Below, one piece after another: positions 52,707 to 63,521 of a stretch of DNA of 64,000 bases. Within the stretch, counting starts at the first letter, position 1, and each line of letters begins with the position of its first letter. The position numbers were made by a program, and so were the translations under genes. This DNA is from Lepiota brunneoincarnata (Eukaryota; Basidiomycota; Agaricomycetes; Agaricales; Agaricaceae), in the NCBI GenBank assembly GCA_023014365.1, contig JAEBUN010000021.1, positions 434,001-498,000 of the forward strand. Direction: 5' to 3'. The notes under the pieces were generated by a model that saw only the letters and a program-made list of their open reading frames with translations, ran no database searches and was not told the origin of the DNA.

Positions 52707-53119
52707 AGTTATTGTTTGTAAGGCTGGCTGTGGTTAGACCGCCAGAATTCCTGAAGGATCTAGTTATTAGACAAGGATACCAACATAAACTAGCACACTT
52801 ACCTATTGGACCACTGGTGAATCCACGTTCGTCGCGCGAAACGAAACCAGCCAAGTTCGCGAGGAGTGATGTCACGTGCGTGTGACTACGTTTCCAATTA
52901 CCTACGTGTCAACTCTCAATTCCCGCCTTTGAAATTCAATTGGTTGTTATACCGCATTGTAAAACTCAACCCCGCAATCCCAAGACTGTAGAAGTCCTAT
53001 GCACTAAGGAGGTGCCCGTAAACCGGACAAACACACCCAATTGGCGCAGCGGGGCCACTGAGCGCGGAAGGAGCGTGGAGGGTGTGACCAAAATGTAAAA
53101 GTGGCTGCTGGCTTCATTT

Positions 53120-53669
53120 AACAAGAGTAAACAAAAGGAATCGCGAGGCGTTGTAATGTTGGAGATTAACTGTGGCCAGAATTACTTCCCGGTAAATATT
53201 CGAGTTCCAAGCTTCGTGAGACAAAACTGAGTCAATTCGGACTAAAGCTATACTTTGCTCTCTAGACCTGCGGCAGTGCCGTCGACCGCACCAAGAAGAG
53301 CAGGCGTGAAGAAGCACGGTGGATAACGTTCGTCATCACGATGCAAGAATATCCTCATAGGATCCAATTCTCTTCAAATCCATGATACCTGCTGTGCACG
53401 TCTTGTGCGCAAGTGAATGTTATCAGAAAAAGCACACAGGCTATATATACCACTCCGGAATTACTCATCTTTGCTGCTTTGAAAACCAAGAGCGAAGCGA
53501 GACCCCAGCTCACCCGCATTGATTCGGCCCAGCACAAGTAGTACGATTCGGCAGGAAGAAGTATCTCCAACGAAAACATCATTTTTGTCATTACCCATCC
53601 TCTTTGTAGTACGTCTCCAAGGCCCCAACTACCGATCACCATGTACTGACGCTGACCCCGATGCACCAA
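53120..53669 (-). pseudogene. Hypothetical gene 3, unit 2
   Basis: Homologous to 48975-49480. An upstream piece, MSNSGVVYIACVLFLITFTC followed by AQD, is signal-peptide-like. A middle piece reads RDDERYPPCFFTPALLGAVD, and the 3' piece IALVRIDSVLSHEAWNS lies in another frame. A frameshift near 53270 and the lack of a continuous splice model make this copy probably defective. Confidence 0.35.
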
Positions 53670-54272
53670 AGGCCGCTCAATGACTTGTCCGAGATAGTAG
53701 TTGTGATTGTACTAATCACACCTTGATCTCATTGAGATCGGGATGAAACATGGTCGCAGATGTTGAGCCCAAACGGCTCCAGGGGATGGAGAGGTGTTGA
53801 ATTCGCTTCAGGATCTGTGCCCTGGCGGAATTTTGGTCATGGTGAAGAAATATTGTCCGGCATCCGAGCATGAACAGGGAGGTATGCGCCTTTGTGAGAC
53901 AATTCAGAGCCTCTAGTTCCCCCAGAACGGCTCCGGAAAGCCATCCACAGTAGGTCCACGATGCATCTAGAGACCCATCATCCCGTTAGAAAATCATACG
54001 GATCTTGCACTAAAAGCACTCTGGTACAACCACATTGGCATTTCATAGTACAAAGAGCTTTACACAAAACAAATGACACGAGTTACGGGTTTACTGGTAC
54101 ACATTTACACACGATTCAAAGCATTCTGACAGACAAATTCGTTTCTTCATTCTTACTAGTCATTTCCAACGATACCTATCATCCGCATAGGAGGGGGCGC
54201 GAATGATCAAATTACCACCCACTGTTGGAGCACCTCATCAATACCTTGGTCAATACAAGAGAGGGAGAAAAC

Positions 54273-54584
54273 CTACCTTCGGCCCCAGCCGCCTCCGCGA
54301 CCCCTAGACCTGGACCTGCCCCAACCCCTGCCTCCGCCCCTGCCCCAACCCCGGCCTCCGCCCCTGCCCCAAGACCTGCTCCTTGACCAGGAGCGGCCTC
54401 TGCCACGGCCTCTGCCGCGGTCTCGGGAACGGCCTCTGGCCGCTTCCGCGCGACGCTCGAAAGCCTCGACCCCTCGGGCCATAAGGCCGGTGTCCTCGGC
54501 GCCCAACGGGGCCGGAGCAGCACCAACAGTGATGGCAAGAAGAGAGGTAACGACAAGCAACGCAAGAGAAGAGAAGATCTGCAT
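54273..54584 (-). CDS. Small secreted Arg/Gly-rich protein, copy 3 (intact)
   Basis: 103 residues, nearly identical to copy 2 in the signal peptide and linker (GAEDTGLMARGVEAFERRAE). It differs mainly in the number of GGGRGWGR-type units and in the tail (RGRGGGWGRR). The shared start, leader and TATA box support expression like that of copy 2. The length change lies wholly within the repeat tract, showing that copies diverge mainly by repeat gain and loss. Confidence 0.78.
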   Translation of the reverse strand: MQIFSSLALLVVTSLLAITVGAAPAPLGAEDTGLMARGVEAFERRAEAARGRSRDRGRGRGRGRSWSRSRSWGRGGGRGWGRGGGRGWGRSRSRGRGGGWGRR

Positions 54585-54683
54585 GACGCTAGCTTAAGTT
54601 TAGAGCAGTGATCAAGCTTTGGTGCGATGAGTGAAGAAACTTGGGAGGGTTTCTGGGTTTCTTCCCAATGGTTGAAAGGTGTG

Positions 54684-54690
54684 TTTTATA
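54684..54690 (-). promoter_or_regulatory. TATA box of secreted gene copy 3
   Basis: TATAAAA 100 bp upstream of the ATG; the CCTGCAGG context has become CCTGCGGG. Confidence 0.6.
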
Positions 54691-54979
54691 CCTGCGGGAG
54701 GTGGTGAGTAGGTCATGCACTTTAGAAAATATCAATGTTGGATTGGGGATAAGGAGCGGGACCAGGCTTGTTCAGGGTACAATCCCCGCGAGCGTTGCAC
54801 TAACCCAAACCCACTGATGTCACAGAACGAGCTAGAAGATGAGCCACCGTCGACGGCAGTAACGGTATTTGTCTCAGCAGACCTCAGGACTCCGCATGAT
54901 CGACATACAAAAAGCGGTAGTACTGATAATAAAAGGGGGATACCATCTATTAGCTTATAGCTTGGTGACGTAAACACCT

Positions 54980-55540
54980 ATTTTGGTCCTGCACGAGGTC
55001 TTAATTAGCGGACATTGTGTTCCCAGATGCTCGGATATTGCCCTCAGAAAATGCGCTAAAATGCACAGCTTTGCGTGTTGGATGTGATACTTGGATGCCA
55101 AGTCATCTTGCGAAGATGATTTCGTGGACATTCATTGACTGTCGCAGAGGGAGGCAGCGAGGGGTTAAGACATCGCGCCAGCCTCCATCAGATGTAAGTG
55201 GAGGGTCTTAATTAACTGTATACTAAATATGGAGAGAGTTCCTGTTGGATGGCCTGGCCAGGCTTGCCTCGTGTAACGGGCATACGGTAATAAGTTAAAA
55301 CCTCGAGTGCCTGGGTACCAGGTAATTGCACTAGAAGGATCTCCGTGCCTTGCGAGGCACTCGGCTACAGGAGGACATGTTCGAGAGCAGCATTGCTAAA
55401 GCTTCGAACACAAACTCACTCATGCATCAGCGCTAGAGACATCGAAGGATACCCCAGGCATGCCGTCAAGTACCCTGCATGCCAATGGTCACATCTTCTG
55501 ATTTTGATTTAGTGGGGTTCAATTATTCCTATGAGCCGTG
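54980..55540. repeat. Conserved spacer with palindromes, unit 3
   Basis: The same spacer. GTGCCTTGCGAGGCAC at 55345-55360 and TCATCT..AGATGA near 55102-55118 are both retained. Confidence 0.7.
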
Positions 55541-55750
55541 CTACAATGCAGGGGAATAATCACCCGCCAAAACGGCGTATCGTGTGCACCACATTCAGCT
55601 CTCCCCTAGCGCTCTACATTACAGAGTCTCAGCACAGTCCCATCTGAAGCATCAGCCACGCTATTGCTGCCCGCTAACGTTTCTCTCATTTTTGTTCAAC
55701 GTATCTCAATGGAAGAAGAGCTGGTTGATAACCCGCGAGAAGGGGCACGA

Positions 55751-56830
55751 TCAGGAAGGCGTGTGACGCTGCATAAATGTTGAACCCAAACAATGGAAAG
55801 AACGTGAACCATGACGTGAAATATGATATAGAGGGAGGAATGCTATCCATTCAATCGCCGTAAGAATATTTAGATGGGAGCACACAGGAAGGAATACGCA
55901 AGGAAAAAAGAGTATGGAGCAGGCAAAAAATATAGAAAAGAACACCAATGGAGGCAAGAAGGGTTAATATATTGGCTAGAAGTTTGGAAAACGGATATCA
56001 CCGGACTCGGTGAAGGTGGGGGTGGGATCGCGCTGGTAAACTGCGAAAACTACGGCCATGGTGAGGAGAGCGGGGAAACGCGATAGCCAAGATAGGAAGA
56101 TATTCTTTTCCTCCAGTGTTATCCACATAGATCATTGGGACCCGTGGTGATGCAGAGAGAAGCGTATAGCTGTAGAGCAATTTCCTTAGTGGACGGAGGG
56201 CGGCTTCAGCGAATTGACATGGAGCAACAATCAACACTAAGTGTCTGGCTCGTCAAAGTATCATCCGACTCGCCGGCAATACTATACACGTCGCCACCAC
56301 TGCCGTCTGACTCGCCAACACTACCAGCCTCCACCCCTGCCCCTGTCGCCATGCTTCCGCTGAAACTTTGTTGGAAATCGGTTTCATCTAAACACAAACG
56401 GTCACTAGGACCTCATCTTTCGGCTTCCTCCACCAGAGCACGTACGTGACGATATTGAGGGCACGAAAAGTGGGCCCGACGATCTCAATCTCTGTTACCG
56501 GAAAGCCAGCTGCAAAGCATGTAATGTATTGAAGAGTGAACCAGGCCATCCGTCAGATGACCAATGGCTCACCCAGGCTGGCGGTGGGGGAAATTAGGGG
56601 GGTATCACTACTGGAAGACATTGAGTCGGAATAGAGTTGGCAGGACCAAGAAGAAAGCATCGGTTGACAAAGGCCAGGGAAATTGTGCAGATGCTGGGCG
56701 AGGGGAAAGCGAACGAGTTCGCTGAGCGTCTTCGGATCATGTGTAGCTCTGGGTGAGTCTGGGTGAGTGGGGATCATCCCCGGCTCAATATACACATATA
56801 GTTCTGGCAGTAATTTCGTTTCTCTCTCAT
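55751..56830 (-). pseudogene. Multi-pass membrane protein relic, unit 3
   Basis: The diagnostic core reads cleanly: RMAWFTLQYITCFAAGFPVT, EIEIVGPTFRALNIVTYVLW, WRKPKDEVLVTVCV. It is preceded by a TGA near 56577 and followed by a TAG. Upstream, PTHPDSPRATHDPKTLSEL, and downstream, TGGKEYLPILAIAF and LNILTAIEWIAFLPLYHIS, also fit the family. Stops and frame changes make it a pseudogene. Confidence 0.6.
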
Positions 56831-56846
56831 TTCTCTATCGAATCTA

Positions 56847-57560
56847 TCATAACACTGTTTGTATATCAACGAATAGATTTAGGAGACTCGTTTTCCAGTC
56901 AATACACGATCCAAGTTTTAGTCTCACAATTTCTCTCTCTTCCCAGATGAATTCTTGTGGTTTTGAAGCCCAGTGATCGTTCCGTCGGTCACGCTCGCAC
57001 ATTGTTTCATCTTGTTCCGTGTTGTTTCGCCTCGACGCGATCCTCTTGTAGAATAGTCTGCATATCTTCACTGCATTGTGCACCGCTTGATCGACACTCG
57101 GCATGAAACGTGACTAAAGCCTGTCCTCGTTCACGCCGTAACCAGAGCGAATGAAGATCGCCGCCGTCATATCATGCATCTGGGCCAGCTTCCAATCAGG
57201 CTTCTAGACTTATTATGCGTCCTCACTGACGACACCTTCCGGCTCCGTCAGAATCCTCCTCAAGAATTCAGATTCCTCCTGCTTTTTCTGTAGAAGTATC
57301 TTGCCAGCGACAATGGGGTCCGATAAAACCATGAATAAATGCAACATTGGTTGAAATGATCGGCTTATCGAAGCAAGGACGCTTGGCCCCTCTTGTGTAG
57401 GAGCCCTGTAACAGATTTCAACGCATTGAGCATCACGAAACGTACCCGCAAAAGCAAAAGGAACATTGAGACGGAGGATGTCTCACCTGTAAGCAGGGCT
57501 CGGCGCCAATAAGAGAAATTGAGAGCGAACACACGTGCCCAAAACTGCAAGCAAAGCCAA
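56847..57560 (-). CDS. Hypothetical gene 4, unit 3
   Basis: A set of minus-strand fragments homologous to 60744-61612. They include WARVFALNFSYWRRALLTGE (57550-57365), a ILTEPEGVVSEDA stretch near 57240 and MPSVDQAVHNAVKICRLFYK (57104-56847). Some pieces are interrupted by stops shared with unit 4. This gene takes the place of gene 3 of units 1-2. No family was recognised. Confidence 0.3.
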
Positions 57561-58159
57561 TATCTTTGCCACCCTACGAATGGTGGACAAGGTGTAGCAG
57601 GACCTTATCTCGACCCCCTTTTGTGCTCATATCTTTTAGGCCGCTGTGGATTGGCCTGATTCTCCTTGACGATATGGCCCACCATTGTCAACAAGACGGG
57701 ACATAGATGGAGCGTGGAGGGTATGACTAAACCAGGGGCTGGCGTCACCAAAGCATGGGCAATATTCGTAACGATGAGATGAAGGTACCCCGACAGTATC
57801 CATTTCAATTCCCTCTAACCCATGATACACTTTCACCCAACTGTATGATGGAGTTAGAGACCCATTGCTCGCGTGAGAAGATCATGTGCGTCACTCAAAG
57901 CATTCTGGTACGACTAGATTCACAATTCACAGTACAAAGAACTTTACACAAAGCAAATGACACAGGTTACTGGTTTACTGGTACACATTTACACACGATC
58001 CAAAGCTATTCGACAGACAAATTCGTTTCATCATTCTTACTAGTCATTTCCAACGATACATATCATCCGCATATAAGGGGGCGCGAATGGTCAAATTACC
58101 ACCGGCTGGTGCAACACCTTCATCAGTACCTTGATCTATGCATGAGAGAGAGAGAAAAC

Positions 58160-58487
58160 CTACTTGGAGGGCCAATGGCCCCAGCCGCCTCCGCGACCCC
58201 TAGACCTGGACCTGCCCCAACCCCTGCCGCCGCCCCTGCCCCAACCCCGGCCTCCGCCCCTGCCCCTGGACCAAGACCTGCTCCTTGACCAGGAGCGGCC
58301 TCTGCCACGGCCTCTGCCGCGGTCTCGGGAACGGCCTCTGGCCGCTTCCGCGCGACGCTCGAAAGCCTCGACCCCTCGGGCCATAAGGCCGGTGTCCTCG
58401 GCGCCCAACGGGGCCGGTAGCAGCACCAACAGTGATGGCAAGAAGAGAGGTAACGACAAGCAACGCAAGAGAAGAGAAGATCTGCAT
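58160..58487 (-). pseudogene. Small secreted Arg/Gly-rich protein, copy 4 (frameshifted)
   Basis: The signal peptide is the same as in copies 2-3. A single extra base at about 58418 (GGCCGGTAGCAGC against GGCCGGAGCAGC in copy 3) shifts the frame at the end of the signal peptide. The normal repeat frame (GVEAFERRAEAARGRSRDRG) continues downstream of the shift, ending GGGWGHWPSK. The promoter and leader are conserved. Confidence 0.75.
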
Positions 58488-58587
58488 GACGCTAGCTTAG
58501 GTTTAGAGTAGTGATCAAGCTTTGATACGATGAGTGAAGAAACTTGGGAGGGTTTCTGGGCTCCATGCCAATGGCTGAAAGATGATG

Positions 58588-58594
58588 TTTTATA
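58588..58594 (-). promoter_or_regulatory. TATA box of secreted gene copy 4
   Basis: TATAAAA 101 bp upstream of the ATG, in the CCTGCAGG context. Confidence 0.55.
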
Positions 58595-58879
58595 CCTGCA
58601 GGAGTCAGTAAACAGGTCGTGCACTTTACAAAATATCATTATTAGATTGGGGATAAGGAGCGGGGCCAGGTGTGTCCAGTTACAATCCCCGCGAGCGTTG
58701 CACTAACCCAAACCTACTGTTGTCACAGAACGAGCTAGAAGATGAGCCACCGTCGACGGCAGTAACGGTATTTGTCTCAGCAGACCTCAGGACTCCGCAT
58801 GATCGACATATAAAGAAGTAGTGGTGCTGATAATAAAAGGGGGATACCATCTATTAGCTTATAGCTTGGTGACGTAAAC

Positions 58880-59440
58880 ACCTATTTTGGTCTTTCACGA
58901 GGTCTTAATTAGCGGACATTGTGTTCCCAGATGCCCGGATATTCCCCTCAAGAAATACACTAAAATACACAGCCTTGTATTGCTAAGCATGTTGGATGTG
59001 ATACTTGAATGCCAAGTCATCTTGCGAAGACGATTTCGCGGACATTCATTGACTGTCGTAGAGGGAGGCAGCGAGGGGTTAAGACATCGTGCCAGCCTCC
59101 ATCAGATGTAAAATGGCCAGCGGAGAGTTAATATTACTTGCATACTAAACATGGCTAGAGTTCCTGTTGGATAGCCTGGCCAGGATTGCCTCGTGTAAGG
59201 GGCATACAGTGAAAAGTTGAAACCTCGAGTGCCTGTGATCGAAGTAATCGCACTAGAAGGATCTTCGTGCCTTGCGAGGCACTCGGTTACAGGAAAACGT
59301 GTTCGAGAGCAGCATTGCTAAGGCCTAGAACACAACCCCAGTCATGCATGAGCGAAGGATACCCCAGACATGCCTCCAAGTTTTCTGCGTTCCAACGGTC
59401 ACATCCATTTAACATTAGTGGGTTCCATGAGTTGTGCTAC
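58880..59440. repeat. Conserved spacer with palindromes, unit 4
   Basis: The same spacer. GTGCCTTGCGAGGCAC at 59267-59282 is retained. Confidence 0.7.
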
Positions 59441-59599
59441 GATGCAGAAGAATGGTCACCAGCTAGAACGGCCTTTAGCGCGCAGCCCCTCATAGCACTC
59501 CACATTGCAAAGTCTTGGCCCGGTTCAATCTGAAGCAACGTTGAACTCGAACAATGGAAAGAACGTGATCCACGACGTGGAATGTTCTATGTAGAGAGA

Positions 59600-60640
59600 A
59601 ATGATATCCATTTAATCGCTGTAAATACATCCGGACGCGTGCCACGAGGCGGGGAAGGCAAGATCAAAGAGGGTGGGGCAGGCAGAAATATAAAATAGGA
59701 TACCAAAGGAGGCGAGAATGGTCGATACGTTGGCCAGAAAATCGGGTATCACTGAATTCGTTGAGGGTGAGGGCGAGATCGCGCAGGTAAATTGTGGAAG
59801 CTACGGCTTGTAGTGAGAAGAGCCCAAGAACCCCGTAGCCAGGGCTGGCCGGTGGGTGGGAATGGGGATGGCCATGGAAAGCGGTGGATAGTACCAAGTG
59901 AGACGGCGATAGCCAAGGTAGGAAAGTATTCTTTTCCTCCAGTGCTATCCACGTAGAACCCTGGGACCCGTGGTAAACCAGGGGGAAGCTTGTAACGGTG
60001 GAGTAATTTCCTCAGCGGACGGAGGGCGGCTTGAGCGAGTCGAATAACCACCACTAAGTGTCTGACCCGTCACAAGTACCATCGACTCGCCGCTAGTACC
60101 AGCCTCCGCCTCGCCACTTGTCATCATGTTCCGCTGGAATTTTCGTTGGCAATCGATGTCATTTGAAAGCGAATAGCTATTAGGACATCATCCCTTGGCT
60201 TTCCTCCGCCAGAGTACATACGGATGATATTGAGAGCGGAAAAAGAGCGGGGATGACGATCTCAAGCTCAGTTACTGGAAGACCAGATGCCAAACGTGTA
60301 GTACATTGAGGGTGAACCAGGTCATATGTCAAATGACGAATGGTTCACCCAGGTTTCCGATGGTGACAATTGGGGGCCATTGCTACTGGAAAACATTGAG
60401 TCGGAATGGAATTAGTAGGACCAAGCGAAAAGCATCGAGCCCTGGACAAATTCCCGACTCAATGTACATACATAGTTCTGGCAACAGAAAAGGGTGGTTG
60501 AAGCCAGAGCTTAATGTGACCGCTCTGCGGCTATCACAGCCCTAAATAGTCTCATGTGGGGGTTGGCGAGCGGGTGGATGTACCAGCGGGTGGGGCAAGG
60601 GGATAGGATGTGGAGGCGATAAAACGGGGGTGGAAATAAC
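59600..60640 (-). pseudogene. Multi-pass membrane protein relic, unit 4
   Basis: A decayed copy: SALNIIRMYSGGGKPRDD (frameshifted LWW-KP site), RVPGFYVDSTGGKEYFPTLA, SLGTIHRFPWPSPFP and TIYLRDLALTLNEFSDT. Multiple stops are present. Confidence 0.55.
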
Positions 60641-60743
60641 AAAATTTCTGTCTGTGAAAAATGGGGGAGGGATCTGTCGAAAGCTGCAGATGAAGATCGA
60701 AGTGGCCCCAGACCCACGATCTGGCAACGGTAGAGGTGTCTCG

Positions 60744-61612
60744 TCACCGGGTGCCTGAGCTTGTTGAGAGAGGTAATGTGAAGTTTAACGTAGAGGGTGG
60801 AGCGACTTTTCTCAGGTGCTGGTGGAAAGCTGTTATAACTATCTTTGAACATGAGCATTGAAACAGGGAATGAACTACATGGGTGCACATAATATGTTCA
60901 TAAATCTCGGAAGTCACTGACAACACACGGAACCGCTGCCCGGATATCACCGACGGATCCTTTCTAGTGGCTCCGCTCTCCCCTTCTTTCTCAATCAGCT
61001 CCTTTAGCTCAACCACCTCCGTCGCATTCGTTTGGCCTGTACTGCTGATCTTGCGAGTCTGGGATATACTTGTGCAGAGCCTTGATACAAGCTTGGAGCT
61101 AATCGAGCCCTCTTTTTTCTCTCTCCTGCGAGACAGATGTGACCGTGCTATGCCCGGCACTAGAATCAACAAACTGCGTTGTGCACCACTTGATCAGCAC
61201 TTGACACGAAACGTGACTAAAACCTGTCCTCGTCCACGCCATAACCAGCGCGAATGAAGATCGCACCCGTCATACTATGCATCTGGCCCAGCTTCCAACC
61301 ATGCTTCTAGACTTGATATGCGTCCTCACTGACGACATCTTCCGGCTCCGTCAGAGCCTTCTTCAAGAGATCACATGCCTCCTGCTCCTGCCCGCAGTAG
61401 TATTCTGTGGGATTGATTCGAAGTGATCGCCTTGTCAAGGCAAGGACACAAGGCTCCTCTTGCGTGAGAGCCCTGTGGTGGATTTCAACGCGTTGAGCAT
61501 CACCCGTAAAGGGAAAATAGCGACGGAGGATGTCTCGCTTACAAGCAGGACTCAGCGTCAGTAAGAGGGGTTGAGAGTGAAGCTGAAATGACACGTGCCC
61601 AAAACCGCCCAT
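60744..61612 (-). CDS. Hypothetical gene 4, unit 4
   Basis: The 3' frame 61612-61307 encodes CKRDILRRYFPFTGDAQRVE, RRSLRINPTEYYCGQEQEAC and DLLKKALTEPEDVVSEDAYQ. The stop after it is shared with unit 3. A further frame at 61172-60744 (SISQTRKISSTGQTNATEVV) may be another gene or the same one. The helical, Glu-rich end is compatible with a TPR-like or structural protein, but nothing more can be said. Confidence 0.35.
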
Positions 61613-62126
61613 ACCTCTGCCGTCCTACCAGTAGTTAGGCAAGGTGTAGCAGGGCCTTGTCTCGACCCTTCGTGCTTGCATATTTTAGTTTGCTGTGGAT
61701 TAACCTGGCACTCCTTGGCGATGTGGTCCACCAGTGTCAACAAGACCGAACATGGAGATGAATGGAAAAGCACATCCGTAATGATGAAGTGGGTTGCTTT
61801 CACAGTATCCAATTCAATACCCATGGTTCGCGTAAGAAGATGATGCACGCCCTGCACTCAAAGCATTCTGGTGCAACTAAATTCACGATTCACAGTACAA
61901 AGAGCTTGACACGAAAAACAAACGACCCAAGACACAAATTTTACTGGTACACAATAACACAGGATCCAAAGCTATCTGACAGACAAATTCGTTTCATCAT
62001 TCTCATGAGTCATTTCCAATGATATCATCCGCATAGGAGTGGGCCCGAATGACCAAATTACCACCCACTGTTGGAACACCTCATCAGCACACCTTGGCCA
62101 ATACAAGGGAGGGAGCGAGAGAAAAC

Positions 62127-62427
62127 CTACTGATGGCCCCAGTGGCCTCCGCGAGACCTGGACCTGCCCCAACCCCTGCCTCCGCCCCTACCCCTGGACC
62201 AAGACCTTGACCAGGAGCGGCCTCTACCCACGGCCCCAGCTAGGGCTTCGGGAACGGCCTCTGCCAGCTTCCTCGCGACGCTCGACGGCGCGCCCAACGT
62301 ACTCCTCGACCTCTCGGGCCGCAAGTGCCGCGTCCCCGGTGCCTGAAAATGGAGCCGGAGCAGCACCAATGGTGATGGCAAGAAGAGAGGTGACGATGAG
62401 AAGCGCAAGAGAAGAGAGGATCTGCAT
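62127..62427 (-). pseudogene. Small secreted Arg/Gly-rich protein, copy 5 (frameshifted)
   Basis: The signal peptide is MQILSSLALLIVTSLLAI-like. The linker EVEEYVGRAVERREEAG groups it with copy 1 and the decayed copy 0. A net one-base gain at about 62228 creates an early stop after SPSWGRG; the repeat frame resumes as RGRGGGRGWGRSRSRGGHWG. The repeat tract is the shortest of the five. Confidence 0.72.
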
Positions 62428-62518
62428 TGAGGTTTAGAGCAGTGATCAAGGTTTGGTGTGTATGAGTGAAGAAACTTGGGAGGGTTTCTGGGTTCCATCC
62501 CAATGCTTGAAAGGCGCG

Positions 62519-62525
62519 TTTTATA
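62519..62525 (-). promoter_or_regulatory. TATA box of secreted gene copy 5
   Basis: TATAAAA about 92 bp upstream of the ATG, in the CCTGCAGG context. Confidence 0.55.
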
Positions 62526-62839
62526 CCTGCAGGAGGTGGTCAACATGTCCACGCACTTTACAAAATATCAACATTGGATTGGAGATAAAAAGCGGGGCCA
62601 GGGATGTCCAGGTACAATCTCCGCAAGCGTTGCACTAACCCAAACTCCCCCGATGCCAGAGAACGAACTAGAAGATGAGCCATCGCCGATGACCATACCG
62701 GTACTTTCAGAGCCCAGATACCTCTCCGGATCTCGGGGACTCTACTTGGTCGACTGTATGAAGAAGCGGTAGGGTTGACAGTAAGAGGAGGGGATAGCAT
62801 CTATTAGCCCATAACTCGGTAACGTAAAAGCCCCCTTTG

Positions 62840-63430
62840 CTATCCCATGAGGCGTTAGTTAGCGGGCATTGTGCTCCCAGAGGCTCGGAAATTTCCCTCA
62901 GGAAATACACTAAAATGCGTTGCTAAGCATCTTGGACGTGATAATTTGAATGCCAAGTTATATTACGAGGATGATTTTCGATCGAACGTGATTGATAGTC
63001 GTGGAGGTCAAAAAATGCAGGGAGGAGCGAAATATTAAGGCATCGTGCCAGCCTCCATCAGATGCATAATTCCCAGCGGAGAGCGTTTACTACTTACATA
63101 TTAAACATGTGTAGAGTTGTTGTTTGATGGCCTGGCCAGGCTGGTCTCGTGTAGCGGGCATAGAGGATTAGAACATCTTCGAGTGCCTGCGTGTCAGGTT
63201 ATTGGCTCTAGAAGGCTCTCCGTACCTTGCGAGGCACTCGGAGACAGGAAAATGAGGTTAAGAGTGGAGTTTCTAACAAACTTAGGCATGCACGAATGCC
63301 AGAAGCTATCAAAGAATGCTTCATGGCTCAGGCATGCCTGAGATTCCATATCATTCATGTCAGCGCTGGGATGCACGAGAATCAGCCGCTAGAACGACAT
63401 TTAGCGTGCACTCTACCAACGCTGCACGTC
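62840..63430. repeat. Conserved spacer, unit 5
   Basis: The same spacer, more diverged. The palindrome is GTACCTTGCGAGGCAC at 63222-63237 with one mismatch in the stem. Between this and 64000 the unit resembles units 1-4. Confidence 0.6.
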
Positions 63431-63521
63431 GCAAAGTCTCATCCAAAGCAACACCCTAGCATGATGCCAGCTAACGTTTTCTCATTTTGCCTCAACGAGT
63501 TTCAAAGGGAGAAATGCTAAT

